Assembly (NCBI GenBank): GCA_932521035.1 | Contig: OW051496.1 | Span: forward strand, 5,270,001 to 5,334,000 | Length of the DNA stretch: 64,000 nucleotides | Origin: Oscheius dolichura | Taxonomy: Eukaryota; Nematoda; Chromadorea; Rhabditida; Rhabditidae | Direction: 5' to 3' | Part shown: piece after piece, positions 12,538-24,539 of the stretch | Layout of the letters: each line of letters opens with the position of its first letter | How positions within the stretch are numbered: position 1 is the first letter of the stretch | Position numbers and translations under genes: made by a program | The notes under the pieces: model-generated | Database searches by the model: none | What the model saw: only the letters and a program-made list of their open reading frames with translations | What the model was told of the DNA's origin: nothing

Positions 12538-12879
12538 TCCGAGGTACTACTGCATATTCTTGAGGTTCTTGAGGTTAGGGGAGACGCTAATATAGCCAGA
12601 CAGTTCAAAAAGAGAGCGATAGGCTTTGGAGGAGTCGCCGATTTTCAGGATTGAATATCAAACTCTGTAATCTACCTACGCATTACGTACGCGCGTTGCA
12701 AAAATATTAAACATTGTTGAAATTGAAAACGGACTTCTATTTTTCCTGGCTTCTTTCCAGCCTCCAACCTGCAATTATTTGTTTTCATTTGTTCTCACAA
12801 AGCGGTCGCTTTATGCATTGCTTGCAATATAGTGTCGCACTAACATTAGCTATCGCCAATAACCTATAATTTTATAGAA
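12538..12879. other. Divergent promoter region of SULF and CSN6 genes; GC/AT boundary
   Basis: A head-to-head gap of about 340 bases. The composition changes here from GC-rich (left) to AT-rich (right). TTTATAG ends two bases before the CSN6 ATG and is a likely spliced-leader acceptor. Confidence 0.5.
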
Positions 12880-14250
12880 ATGGCAGATTGTCCTGATGAG
12901 CCAATGGTGGTTGATGAAGGAGGATCCTCGCTTGTTTGTCCAACTTTGACCCAGGTATAAAGTGGAGAGTCTGATGCTTATTTCTAGGATACTGATGGAT
13001 TGCTACATCCCTTAGTTATTTTGAATATCAGTGATCATTGGACGCGTAAAAAGGTGCAGCATTCTGGAAAATTAGGGCAAAAGGTAGATCCGTTTTATTT
13101 TACTGTGCCACGCGTAGCTATTTAGGTTTATGGAGCCCTCCTTGGACGTCAGGAAGGTCGTCACTTGGAAATTATAAACAGCTTCGAACTTCAAATGTTT
13201 GATGAGAAGGGCATTACAACTGTAAACAAAGAATTTCTTAATGATCGAATGCTGCAATGTACATTTCTTTCTTTCTTATATTTTTCGAATTTAGATAAAG
13301 AAGTATTCCCAGAACTTGATCTTATTGGATGGTACTCCACCGATGAAAGTGCACCAAGCGTCACAGAAATGAGCATCCAAAAAACTTTTTCATCTCTCTC
13401 TGAATCTCCGGTGTTTTTAAAATTGGATACCAGAACGTCTGAAGGTACCTGCACTAAGGTGAGAATGAGTGATGCTCGTTTACACTTTCCATTCAGCTAC
13501 CTGTTACTATTTGGGAGAATGCATGCACTGAAGGAAGTAGTTTAATGCGCCAAGTTTCATGGACTCTGGTATCAGAAGAAAGTGAACGCATCGGGGTGGA
13601 ACATGTAAATAGGTTTGTTATTTCATTTTTTAGATTATAAGTGCAAATGCAGATTTTCCTCAAGAGTAGGTACTGGTAAAGATTGTGAAGTGGCTAAAAC
13701 TATTCGGTCTAATAACAACGCTGTAACTATGCTTGTTTCACGTGTTAAGGTTCCGGTTTCTTTATTACCTTTACAAACTTGCCTAGATAATAAGCGATTA
13801 CCTGACGGCCGTCACAGAAGGCCGACTTCCTCCGAGTGAAGACATAATTCGCGAAGCTAATAAACTTTGTCAAATGGTTACAAGGCTTCGTTCCGAGGAA
13901 TTCGCAGAGTCCGCACAAAGGGTATGCTTTATACCCTTACTAGTTTAATTAATCTGCAATATTTCCAATAAAAGGCAATTTAGCAAGAAGAGGATGTGAG
14001 TGTTGCTGTTCTTCTTTCGAAAATGACCGAAATGTGTGGATCAATGAATGAGGTAGGCCGGTTTCAAGATTCACAATCGTATTTCGTTACAGTTGGTGTC
14101 ACGCGTCCTTACAATTTCAAGCGACCGCACTCCTGGAGCAGTTTCCAAACCAGGGATGACAGGAAACATGCCTAAAAAGTACATCTATACGAGTCAGTGA
14201 ATGTTGTGTTTTAACATAAACTTTATTTCAGCCGGCTTTGTAGCGCCTGA
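12880..14250 (+). CDS. csn-6: COP9 signalosome subunit 6
   Basis: CSN6 is the non-catalytic MPN subunit of the COP9 signalosome, which removes NEDD8 from cullins. The spliced product is about 327 residues, like human CSN6. The MPN domain shows LHPLVILNISDHW, YGALLGRQEGRHLEIINSFEL and ELDLIGWYSTDE; the JAMM metal motif is absent, as expected for CSN6. After SEESERIGVEHVNRF come the C-terminal helices with NNAVTMLVSRVKIISDYL, REANKLCQMVTRL and VAVLLSKMTEMCGSMNELVSRV. About nine introns, most ending TTTAG or TTCAG. The last exon is tiny and its join is the least certain. AATAAA at 14326-14331 is about 100 bases before the acceptor of the next gene, so this is probably the first gene of an operon. 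Confidence 0.9.
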
Positions 14251-14325
14251 TATGTTCAATATCTGAGTGCGCCAATTGCGGGTATTCTCCGGTTATTTTA
14301 TGATCTGATTGTTTTACCTTTGTAA

Positions 14326-14331
14326 AATAAA
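14326..14331 (+). terminator. Poly(A) signal between CSN6 and apyrase genes
   Basis: AATAAA followed about 98 bases later by the TTTTTAG acceptor at 14423-14429 before the next ATG. This is the spacing seen between genes inside nematode operons. Confidence 0.6.
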
Positions 14332-14436
14332 CCCTACATCTCTGCAACTAGAGTAAAATAATGTAGAACACTACCTATGTGTACTATTTATCTTATTGTC
14401 TTTTCTGTCTCTGGTTTCTTTATTTTTAGTACTTTC

Positions 14437-16001
14437 ATGAGAGTACGGAGGTCAGCTTCCGGTACCTCCCTGGATGGCTCAGATACTCGTCTTTTAATAG
14501 AAGAGAAGTTACCGCATTTGACAAACCCTCGCTTTAGAAGAAAACACCGGAGTAAACGTGCACATGTATGTTTAAAATTTGTGCTCCAATCTCTTTATTG
14601 TAAGATCAAAAGTAGATTCCAGCTTGTTATTATTGTTCTACTGCTACTGACTGGTGGATCTTTTTGGATTCTTGTATCCAATTTGGGAGAATTAAGAAAA
14701 TTCGGAGATACTTCTTACAATGCTAGTCCACTTTCAGAACCACAGGTGATTACATTATACATTGTTGTAAGCAAAAAATTACAGATTCTTGCCGATGGTA
14801 CGTCTCTCCACAAAATTGCCGTAGTTACTGATCTCGATCACGATAGTAAAGATGCACTTGGGAAGGAATGGAAAAGTTATTTTAAAACAGGAATATTAAC
14901 AGTCAGCATTGGAAATTAATTTTTTTTTCTAAAATATTTTGACAGGTTTCCGCTGACATGAAAAAAGTATCTGTTGCATGGGATGATAAATCAGACGTTA
15001 TTCTAAAAACTAATATTGCTGCAGGGGATAGAGCAATGGAATTGTCAGATTTGGTAGTTTTTGATCATAAGTTACTTTCAATAGATGACCGAACAGGTCT
15101 TATATACGAGGTTTGCTCAGCAGAAGATAACATTATTTCTTTTTAGATTTTTAATAAGTCTGTTATTCCTTGGATATTTTTAAACGATGGCCCTGGTCGA
15201 GAAACAAAACCTATCAAAGGAGAATGGATGACTGTCAAAAATGAGGAATTGTATATTGGGGGATTGGGAAAAGAGTGGTCGTCGTCAGCAGGCGAATTCA
15301 TAAATGATCATCCGATGTGGGTTAAAATCGTTGATAGATATGGTCGCGTTAGGCATACCAATTGGAGAGAAAATTACATAAAGGTTACTAAATTTTAAAC
15401 ATAGAGTCAATTATTATTATTCAGCTACGGGATGCTGTCGGGCTTAAACCGCCAGGTTATATGATACATGAATCGGTTCAGTGGAGTTCCATACATAAGT
15501 AGGCGTTTTTCGATAATTTGTTTTTATTGGTTATTGTTCAGACAGTGGTTTCTTCTTCCTCGGCGCGCTTCCAGTCTTATTTACAATGATAACGCTGACG
15601 AACAGCGAGGTACTAATTTGCTTATTGTAGCTTCGGAAGACTTTGTGAGTTTACGCTGTATTACTTTCCTTATTTGTTCATTTTTACCAATATTTTTTAA
15701 ACATGCATCTGGAAGGAGTTTTTCAGGAGGATATCAATTTTACTCATGTCGGGAAAGGAGTGTATGAAGGACCAAAAGGCTTCAGTGCATTCCAATTTAT
15801 TCCAAATACTAATGATGAGCTTATAATTGCATTAAAAAGTGAAGAAATTGTGGGTCGCTTGAAATTCATGTGTATATTTTGTTTCAGGATGGGAAGCCAG
15901 TAGCGAGTCATGCCACCGTATTCGATATTAATGGCAATATACTTCTAGATGATCAAACATTAACTGGGAAGTACAAATTTGAGGGGCTTGCTATTGTATA
16001 G
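14437..16001 (+). CDS. apy-1: Apyrase / calcium-activated nucleotidase (CANT1 family)
   Basis: Hydrolyses UDP/GDP in the secretory pathway and supports glycoprotein folding. The start lies just after TTTTTAG. A basic cytosolic head precedes a signal-anchor helix (QLVIIVLLLLTGGSFWILVS), as in CANT1 type II membrane enzymes. The apyrase propeller shows HKIAVVTDLDHDSKD, LSDLVVFDHKLLSIDDRTGLIYE, PGRETKPIKGEWMTVK, WLVKI-type WVKIVDRYGRVRHTNW, and the diagnostic FLLPRRAS, GTNLLIVASEDF, GFSAFQFIPNT and ELIIALKSEE, ending KYKFEGLAIV. About seven short introns. One 39-base segment (GTATGT..TAAG, near 14569-14607) is in frame and might be an optional intron. Lies 186 bases after CSN6 and 248 before MIPEP, same strand. 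Confidence 0.9.
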
Positions 16002-16146
16002 AGCACATACTAATCTTTTTTTAACTGTTATATAGTTTACGGCTTGTTTTACGGGGTTTTAAATGTTGCCTTATATTCTTTTACTGTGATATTATCTTTT
16101 AAAACGGGTCCTTTTTATACAGAACACCTTTCTGTTTCAATTTTAA

Positions 16147-16152
16147 AATAAA
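16147..16152 (+). terminator. Poly(A) signal between apyrase and MIPEP genes
   Basis: AATAAA about 95 bases before the CACATAG acceptor that precedes the next ATG; operon-like spacing. Confidence 0.55.
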
Positions 16153-16249
16153 TTATTTCTTAAAATAAGTTTGATCATCGTGATTTTTTGGTTGTACTCC
16201 AAATGTCCATAAAACTAGTCAAAAATGAGCTTTGCCCTTTTCACATAGA

Positions 16250-18885
16250 ATGCTCATCTCAAAACATGTATCACGGGAACAGAACATTCGGAGAATATTT
16301 GCAATTGCTTACAGGAATTTTTTTAGTAAAAGCACCGAAAAAGAAAAAATAGTAACGGTTAGTTATTTGCACTTTAGAATTCCTCTTTAGGGCCTGTTTG
16401 GAAATGAATTGCTAAAGTCTCCGTCAGGTTTTGCTGCACTCAATAAAACTGTACGGATAAGAAGTGAAAAAATTGTAACCGAAATTGTGCAAGGCAGGGA
16501 AGACAGAACTACTGTTCAACTTTTCGACGATTTATCAAATGAAATATGTAAAGCAGCGGACCTAGTATGTTGTACTCTCACTTTTACAAGAAACATAGGC
16601 AGAATGTGTTCGTCAGCTTCACTGCGACCCGGAATTTACTGCCGCAACTGAAGAAAGTGCCAGAGATTTTTGCCAGCTTGTTGAAAGGTACACTGTGACA
16701 AAAATTAATTAGTCGATGTTAAAGCTTAAACACCTTTACTCCGCTTTATCATAAACTGAAAGAATCTAAAACTACAGAAGCTTCTCGGTTGGATAACGTC
16801 GACCAGCGCACCATCGACTTATTTCTTGATGATTTTGAACAATCTGGCGTCCACCTGCCCGAAGAAAAGGTAAACATCGTAACTGACCTTTTTACTTCTT
16901 TTAGAGGAAAGAGTTTGTTAATATTTCCGGAGATATATTCGATGCGGGTGCTCACTTCCAGTGGGGATGTGACAAGGAGGTGGAGATAAGCAGAAGTGAA
17001 AAGAAAATGTATAGCTGTGAATCAGCTCGTCTGGTGTCGCCTATTGCCCACTCATTAAAAAGAGAAAAACGTCGCTTCATCTATACATCTTATTACAAAC
17101 ACAATCCAGAACAGGTTAGTTGTGTTTAGTTGAAAAATATCCTCTTATTAGGAGAAGCATCTGTGCCGTCTAATTTCAAGCCGCCATCGGCTAGCCCAAT
17201 TGACTGGCTATGAATCTTATTCACACCGTGCACAATATAATACTCTACTGGGAACATATGAAAATGCTCGCGACTTTCTATGGGGTGTAATTGAGGTCTG
17301 TTGTCCATCCTTATTTTTCTATTCGCGGTAAATCGGCATGTTTACTTCGTTTTCCACTTGATTCTTATCCTGAAGAAGAAAGGTTACTGAAAGCCACGCC
17401 AAAATTGACCAACGATGTATAAAAACTCTTTTCAGGCATGCCGACCTGCCGCCGAGAAGGAATTAGCCGTCCTTGCAGATGTGCAGAATCAATGTCAACC
17501 TGGGTGTACTCAAGTAGGAGAATGGGATCTTTATTTCTTAACTCATATTTATAAAGTTATTTTCCCATTTTAAAATTTATAGTAAATATAAATTGTAGGA
17601 ACGTGCATTTGGACCATCGCATGCCCATTTGGGAGAGAAGTATCTTAATCTTGGCAACATGATGAAGGGATTCGCTTTTCTAAGTAATAAGCTGTACGGT
17701 GTACGCTTCCAGGAAAGCTCCCGTTTGAATGGAGAAGTATGGCCTGGTACAATTATCAAATGGGTAAATAATTACTTTATATTTCACTTTTTCATATAGG
17801 AAGTAGTCGATGCTGCCAATAATCTTCTGGGTCATATTTATATGGACGTCGATCGACGAGGATCAAAAGCTGCTGGCGATTGCCACTATACTGTGCGCTG
17901 CTCAAAAGAGGTATTCAATCCCATGTTGGCAAAACATTTTTTTTATGAAAGCTAGCTTCCGGTGAGTGGCAAACTCCCATTGTGGTATTATCGCTAGGAC
18001 TAGCCGATATTGTCAGTAAAGATTGGAGAGCAGTATCTATGTCGCCACATGCGGCCGAAAACCTCTTTCATGAGCTGGGTCACGCAATGCACAGTATGTT
18101 AGGACGAACCAAATATCAGCACGTTGCGGGTTTGTTTTTGGGACATAACCCAATTGGCTTTTTTCAGGAACACGTTGCCCACAGGATTTTTCTGAAATCC
18201 CTTCCAATTTGATGGAATACTTCTTCAACGACCTTACAGTAGTAGTGCCTGTTTATCTTGTGACTCCTTTAGGTCATGCGCACCATCCTCGCAACACCTA
18301 GCGGACAGTCTATTTCGGTGGAGGATGCTGCCAGCCTTATAGCTTCCCGATTTGCCTTTAGTTCTCTTGAAACTCTACAGCAGGTAGTTTAAATTTCTAA
18401 ATTGCTAACAGTTTTGTGTTAGGCGACATACGCACTTTTCGATCTGGAGCTACACGGTCCAGATGCCCAACAGGTAGCAGACGGCTCACTGTCAACTACT
18501 ACGCTCTTTAACACTATAGTCAGAACTGCTATACCACAGTTAGAAAGAGATCCGGAGACAGCATTCCAACACAGGTGTGTCATCACATTTTGGAATATTT
18601 CGATTTTGTAGATTCAATCATCTTGTGCAATATGGAGGTCGTTACTATTCGTATTTGGTTGCTAGAGCAGCTGCTAATCTAGTGTGGACGGCAAAATTCC
18701 AACGAGACCCGTTTTCAAGTGATGCGGGAACGGCCTGGGCCGAGGTCCAATCACACGGTGGAGGCTTGCCTCCCGGTCAGCTTCTTGAGAAGATGCTTGG
18801 GTACACTCCAACAAGCACTCATATGATCGAAGCCTTCAAAGCAGAATCTACGAATAACTCCAGTATTGGAATAGTAAACATATAA
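16250..18885 (+). CDS. Mitochondrial intermediate peptidase (M3 metallopeptidase)
   Basis: MIPEP removes an octapeptide from imported mitochondrial precursors. The N-terminus ([19 protein letters not shown]) is basic and amphipathic, a plausible targeting sequence. [46 protein letters not shown] and FVNISGDIF follow the family order. Then come [39 protein letters not shown], and the zinc site FHELGHAMH with HELGH at 18069-18083, followed by [19 protein letters not shown] and [11 protein letters not shown]. The C-terminal part contains [18 protein letters not shown] and ends a few residues after [13 protein letters not shown]. About thirteen introns. Third gene of the CSN6-apyrase-MIPEP run. 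AATAAA at 18895-18900 falls only 60 bases from the stop of the convergent minus-strand gene. Confidence 0.92.
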
Positions 18886-18894
18886 AATGGGTCC

Positions 18895-18900
18895 AATAAA
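18895..18900 (+). terminator. Poly(A) signal of MIPEP
   Basis: AATAAA ten bases after the MIPEP stop; transcripts would run into the 3' end of the convergent gene. Confidence 0.6.
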
Positions 18901-18944
18901 TTCATTATTCAAAATAACAGAGGTATGTACATATAACTAGTCGA

Positions 18945-20534
18945 TTACTCGGCAAAACCGCGACCACGTCGAACAACTTTGCGGGTGATGAATGTCGTAC
19001 TTGGTTCAAAGCGCTGGACCTAAAACACAGGTATACTTAAATTTAAGGTATGAACTTACGGTTTCGAAGCGTCTGTTGGAAGAATTGATGCCAAGAGCGT
19101 TGCGGAATGTGCTGTTTTTATTATTTCGAGCCTGGACATATTCGACGGCTCTCTGTGGTCTCTGGCGCACAAACTGAAAATACAGCTGTGCTCAAAGTTT
19201 GATAGCCACTTACTTGAGGACGTTGAACTCTTTGGATTCGAGGAGCCGATCTTTCCACGACAATAACTCTCTGTGCTTGTGGTCTCTGAATGACTTGCTG
19301 ACGTACAGGTTGACGCTGAACAACGACACGTTGACGGGGACGCTGAAATTAATATCTCGGAAAAGAACTGATGGAGATATACCTGGACTACACGCTGGAT
19401 TACGCGTGGTCTTGCTTCAACAACACGTTCGATGACGACTGGACGCTGGCGCTGCTGTATTGGACGCACAATTACCGGACGCAGACTAAATTTAATTTTA
19501 GCACGTGCTTTTAAAAGTACGACTTACACTTCATCCTGGTACAGGGCCCCAACGTTGCGGCCACGGCTTCTTTGCTGAATTGTAGAGGAGATAGGGCTTG
19601 TTATGGCAGCACGGTTTTTGCCAATCACACGAGAACGGACAGCAACACGGTTCAATCCATCATTCGCTCGATTTATTCTGCCAACAAGAGCACCACGACC
19701 AACGCGAACCTAAAATCATAATTAGGCTACTGCACTTGCCTAAAGCTTGTGGAACGCTTCATGCCCGCCTCAGTAAACGATACCAAACGAAGACAACGAA
19801 AGAAATGGAGTCGCAACCGCTACGAAGATTAGATGCGCAAGAAGTGTTACTCCGGCAGAAAAATTGTTGTAATCATTTGGCTCCTCGTCAAAATAATTGC
19901 ACTGGTGCTACGTCTTGTAACGCGGGCGCTGATGGGACTTCATCTATTTTCTAATAGACATCTCCATTTTCCATGTTTTGAGTTGTGGAGGAGACTCCGT
20001 AGGAGTACAACGAGTGGAAACAGCTTTTCACTCGGCCCATGCTGGCCCAACCAGTCCATATAGGGAAAATATGGGCATTGCCCAGAAACATACGCCACGG
20101 GTGGCTGCCACAGGACGGTTAACCACCGATCTTCCAAGACGAGTCTTTAATGCTTTCTGCAAAGGGCTATTATGCTACAACCAATCTTTTGTGTACCTTG
20201 ACGAGCTGGTTGACTAGCTTCTTGGTTTGCTCATTAACAGCTCCCTTGCGCACAGCAACCTTGTTTACAACGCGCTTCTGAGCTAATCCGCGGGTCAAGG
20301 CAGCTTTGCGAGGTGATGTAAACTAAAAATCCAAGTTTACAATATAGTGATTATTCAGCAAACCTTTGAGCCACCTCTACCTGTTGCGTTTCCACCACGT
20401 CCGCCCCTAGCTCCTCCGCGACCACCACGTGCTCCACCACGCTGAACACCCTTCTTGGGAAAGGGGGTTTGCTTGTTTTTCTTATTAAGTTTGATAATAT
20501 CATCCAAAGACATGTTGACCTTGTTGTCAGCCAT
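18945..20534 (-). CDS. Arg-rich mRNA-export adaptor with UAP56-binding motif (UIF/ALYREF-like)
   Basis: The first exon gives MADNKVNMSLDDIIKLNKKN, a near-perfect UAP56-binding motif as in ALYREF and UIF (FYTTD1), which hand mRNA to the export machinery through the helicase UAP56. An RGG stretch follows (GARGGRGGARGGRGG), then basic exons (KAALTRGLAQKRVVNKVAVRKG, shown in parts), VGRINRANDGLNRVAVRSRV, and Gln/Arg/Val repeats such as QRQRPVVIERVVEARPRV and QRQPVRQQVIQRPQAQRV. No RRM domain is present, so UIF-like is more likely than ALY itself. Seven or so introns; one of about 378 bases (19716-20093) is much longer than its neighbours. The gene is convergent with MIPEP and divergent from signal peptidase subunit 2. 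Confidence 0.72.
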
Positions 20535-21164
20535 TTTGAGATCTGAAATATGACGATTGCAAAAGGCGAAATGGTTATAAAAATAGAGCGAAAGAAAGTA
20601 GTGATGGAACAACAATGAACAACAGCCACAAAAAAAATGGATTGTGAGAATGATAAAGCTCCTTTCTGAAAGTCTAATACGCTTCTGAAGGGATGTAGCT
20701 GAAGCAGGCTAAAACAAGTGAAAACAGGACGAGAAAGTGGCAGCGGTTGTGAAAGCACGCGAGAGAAACAGCGCAGGAATAGGAAAGCGAAAAGCGAAAG
20801 AACTGCGTCTCTGATTTCCATACGGGAGCCTTACATCGCATTGATTAATTCAGAGGTCGCTTAATCGAATCTCTTCGGCTGTTGTGCATATGAAAAGTAA
20901 AAATTCGACAGCAAGCAGTGAACAGGTGAAAACGAACGGGGAAAATTACAGCAGCTGTGTGAACAGGGGAAAGAGACGCGACGGTGAGAAAGCAGAGTGT
21001 GAAAGATTCGCTGCGGGACTGAGTCCTTGGCGGTTAGCCAACGTCTTTTATACATCGTCATTTGAACACTCGTACTAAATGTCGATCCACTATATACACT
21101 CTTTTTCCGTTTTTTATTTTCTTTTGTTTTGTTATCTATAAATGTTATTTAGGTAAAAAATAGG
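20535..21164. promoter_or_regulatory. Probable bidirectional promoter (export adaptor / SPCS2)
   Basis: A 630-base gap between two divergent genes whose products are needed in all cells. It holds an inverted repeat TTGGCggttaGCCAA near 21027-21042 and many purine-rich GAAAA/GCGAAA stretches. No exon seen. TTATTTAG and AAATAG acceptors lie just before the SPCS2 ATG. Confidence 0.45.
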
Positions 21165-21903
21165 ATGGCAGCAAATGGCGAAGAAGATGCCATAAGAGTC
21201 AACAAATGGGACGGGCCCACAGTCAAGAATACGATTGATGATGCTATTCGGAAGGTACATTTTTATTATAATCGTTTGTATAAAGTCTACTTTAACACAG
21301 ATTTTAAATGACAAAGTTGGATGGAAAGAGCGTCATACACTTATGGATGGAAGACTGTTGATCTCATTTATTGCAGTTTGTTTCTCCGGATTTGCCATCG
21401 TTTATGATTTCATTCATCCATTTCCAAAGTCTAAAATGGTTCGATTAGAGTAAATTTTTTAAACAACGTTGCTACAGGTGTTAGCCCTTTGCTCAGTGAC
21501 ATATTTCATGCTTATGGGCGTATGGCAACTCTACCAATGGTACGTTGAGAAAAATTGTTTTTACCAAGCTCTCGAAACTGATGCTAAAGTCAAAAGATGT
21601 TGGAAGTGGAGTTCAGTAATGAAAAGGTACGTAATTTTTTATTTTGGTAATAATTGCATTTTTCACCACCCCGTTTTAGCTATGATGATAAGTATGTGCT
21701 TTCCGCCGAGTTCGTTAGCGGTGAAAACCAAAATCGTTCCGGACAGGGATCAATTTCCAAGTCAATTGGTGCCTATATCGACGAAGATGGCGAGGTCCCT
21801 TAGTTTACTTGTTTTATATTCAAACCAATTCTTTAAGATTGTCCTTCCCATCTTGAAAAGAGAAGTTGATCAGCTTTACCATAATTTACTGAAAGAAGAG
21901 TAG
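21165..21903 (+). CDS. spcs-2: Signal peptidase complex subunit 2 (SPC25)
   Basis: A subunit of the ER signal peptidase complex that helps bind the translocon. The spliced protein (about 175-180 residues) starts [20 protein letters not shown], then [19 protein letters not shown], a first membrane helix after [32 protein letters not shown], a second helix ([19 protein letters not shown]), [12 protein letters not shown] near the C-terminal domain, and a Lys/Glu-rich tail. These are the standard landmarks. Four or five short introns. Followed 261 bases later by the first TAF6 gene in the same direction. Confidence 0.88.
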
Positions 21904-22001
21904 AATGCCTGTATTGGTTGACGTCTTTTTTCTCATATTTAATGCTTTTTTTATTGGTGATAAAATTGGGTTGGTTCGGTTTCCCTGTATCTTACTTATT
22001 A

Positions 22002-22007
22002 AATAAA
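22002..22007 (+). terminator. Poly(A) signal of SPCS2
   Basis: AATAAA about 105 bases before a TTTTGTAG acceptor near 22112, ahead of the TAF6 start codon; operon-like spacing. Confidence 0.5.
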
Positions 22008-22164
22008 TATTTTTTTACTGAATTGCCAGGTTTCTAGTTTATTTGTATGCTTCTTTATCTATCTTTATCAGCTACGTTTCATGACCACTGAGAATTGAAC
22101 CAATTTTGTAGGTCAATGTTGTAGGGTATAATCAAATATCTTCCACTCGCATGGCAGTAAGGGA

Positions 22165-24054
22165 ATGCAGCAGAATATCAACGGTCAAAATGGAGGACCA
22201 CGACCCAGAATTGAACCACAATACGTTAGGGTCTGTTATGCTACTACAAATTTATTTTCATATATTTTTCAGCTTGTAGGAGATTCGGTGGGTGTTGTAA
22301 ATCTTACCCCTAATGCACTGCAAATACTTTCCGACCACGTATGTTTTTATCTACATTTGTACAAATCTTTAGGTTACCCAAGTGCTACTGAAAATTATCT
22401 ATAACAGTAAGCAGTATACTTTGCATGGCAGACGTAGTAAAATGCAGGCAGATGATATAGAAGCAGCCTTAAAACAATTAAAACTTAATGTTAGTTCGTT
22501 CTGATATTACACTCTTAATTTTAGATGTCCTTTGGCGCTTCATCTAAAAAAGGTCCTCAACTTCGACAGATTACAGCGCCGACAGGAGAAGAGCTTTATA
22601 TTCGCGAAGAGTACGACTTGGACGTTACTAATTTAGCAGATGAGCAAAAACCCAAGTTCCCATTTCAGACATCACTAAAAGGTATCAGTGCTACCTAGAT
22701 TGATTTTATTGTTAACAATTTTTGCAGCTCACTGGTTGTCTTACGAAGGAAAGTTGGCTCTTGTGCCAGAAAATGTAAGGCCGATTAAGGATGAAGAAGA
22801 CGACGATGTTAGTGTTAACGGAATGTCGTCTAAAGCCGCTGCAATAGCCCTTAGGTAAATATTTTTACTTTATTAATTTCTATGTTCTTTTCTAGGCGTG
22901 AAACTGCAGGCGGCACCCAAGGTGCGTCTGTTTCTTTCCGGCAAAGCAGCAGGCAGGTACATACCAAAGAACATATTCAAATAAAAGCTCCAATCGTGGA
23001 ATCGCTTAGTGTGGTGCGTTATTTTTATTTATCGAGAAAACCAACAAAAATACGGAACGACATCGATGACAATTAAACAAAACTGTGTTTTAGGAACAAC
23101 AGTTGTACATAAAAGAAATAATGGAAGCTATTGTGGGCACGGATGAATCTCGGCGAATTGCCGCCTTGCATTCGTTAGAAACAGATACTGGGCTACAACC
23201 TATACTACCGAAGCTCTCCCGATTTATAAATCATGCGGTACGGGTTTCATTTGTCAAAAAACAAAGTATTGCAGGTTAAATACAATTTGCTAGCAAAAAG
23301 CATCTCAATAACTATATATCTGATTCGAATGTATAAGTCGTTTTCCCAAAATCCTTCTCTAAAACTCGATGAAGTGGTATGTTAATTACTAAAGATTATT
23401 TAGATCCATACAATTAATTTAGCTACACGAAATAGTTCCTACCCTTCTAACATGTATTTTATGCACGAATATGTGTCGGGTGGACCAGGACAACCATTTT
23501 GCCTTACGAGACTTTGCAGGAAAAACTCTTTGTACTCTTCTCGGGTAATTATTTTTATCATTATATTCGTTAATGGATTAACCTTTTGGTATTATAATTT
23601 TTATAGCAACTATGGGAATATGGATATTCAAGAAAGAGCGCTTCGGGTTATTAAGCAGGCTTGGATTGACTCAGAAGGTTCACTTCCAACAAAATTTGGC
23701 TGCGTTGTCCCTCTGCTGGAGTTCCTGTCTTATGATGACGTAAAGTCACAGTAGAACATTTTGTTCATACATATTTCAGCCGTTTAACTCAAGATTTCTC
23801 AATGAAATGCGGGCTTTGCACCAGTATTGTACGAATATACAGAACAATGAAGAAACTCATGGGATCGAACGTACCAATAGCGTCAATCTTCTAAAACAAC
23901 TAGCAGTACGTCATTATATCACTTTATTTCACTCTTTCAGAAACCCGACATAGCTCAAAAATTACGAGAGCGAAGGGAAAAAGTGCTCACCAAATTAGAA
24001 TCGTTGGAACGGCCTGATGATACCGAAAAAATTAAAAACGCGGATATTAGGTAG
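22165..24054 (+). CDS. TAF6-type TFIID subunit, copy 1
   Basis: TAF6 pairs with TAF9 in TFIID through a histone fold. The N-terminus is short, then the fold: YVRLVGDSVGVVNLTPNALQ, ILSDHVTQVLLKIIYNSKQY, RRSKMQADDIEAALKQLKLN. Next LKAHWLSYEGKLALVPENV (the TAF6 SHWL element), an acidic linker, then the HEAT-repeat domain from EQQLYIKEIMEAIVGTDESR through LARSIS-type helices, LHEIVPTLLTCILC, QDNHFALRDFAGKTL and RVIKQAWIDSEGS. The C-terminus is cut short after REKVLTKLESLERPDDTEK, without the long low-complexity tail of vertebrate TAF6. Around eleven introns. A second, quite different TAF6 lies 485 bases downstream. C. elegans also has two TAF6 genes (taf-6.1, taf-6.2); which is which cannot be decided here. 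Confidence 0.85.
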
Positions 24055-24539
24055 CAGTAGAGTTTAGGTAATTATTACAATTCTGGGCTATTTATCTCTT
24101 ATACTTACGGGTAGCCACCATTTCTCAAAACCTACGTGTATATTTTGTCGCCTTATTAATACTTATTTCCAAACCTCATTTTTAGTCACTTTAGAACTAA
24201 CTTCGCTTTTGTATTTATCAGTTCCAGTGTCTTATTTTTCATTTTTTTTCCTCGACGTTGAACGTCTTGTTACATACAAATTGTGAACTATGCAATACCA
24301 ATCTTATGTTCATCTCTGTTTGCCCCCTCTTATTAATTAAAGTACGGTTGTGGCAATAACTGCTTGTACCAAAGCCTTTATAAGTTTTCTTAAAAACAGA
24401 TGATGTTCTAGAATATTTATTTATAAAAAATTGATATAAAAATTTAATATTGCATATTTTTGGAGGTTTTTATCCAGACCATCTATTTTTCATTACATTT
24501 TATTTTTAAACCAATAGTTTTATGGTCCCTCGTGTGCAG
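24055..24539. other. AT-rich gap between the TAF6 copies
   Basis: Very AT-rich with T-runs. No exon seen; likely 3' UTR of copy 1 and an intercistronic region. It ends with GTGTGCAG directly before the next ATG. Confidence 0.45.
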
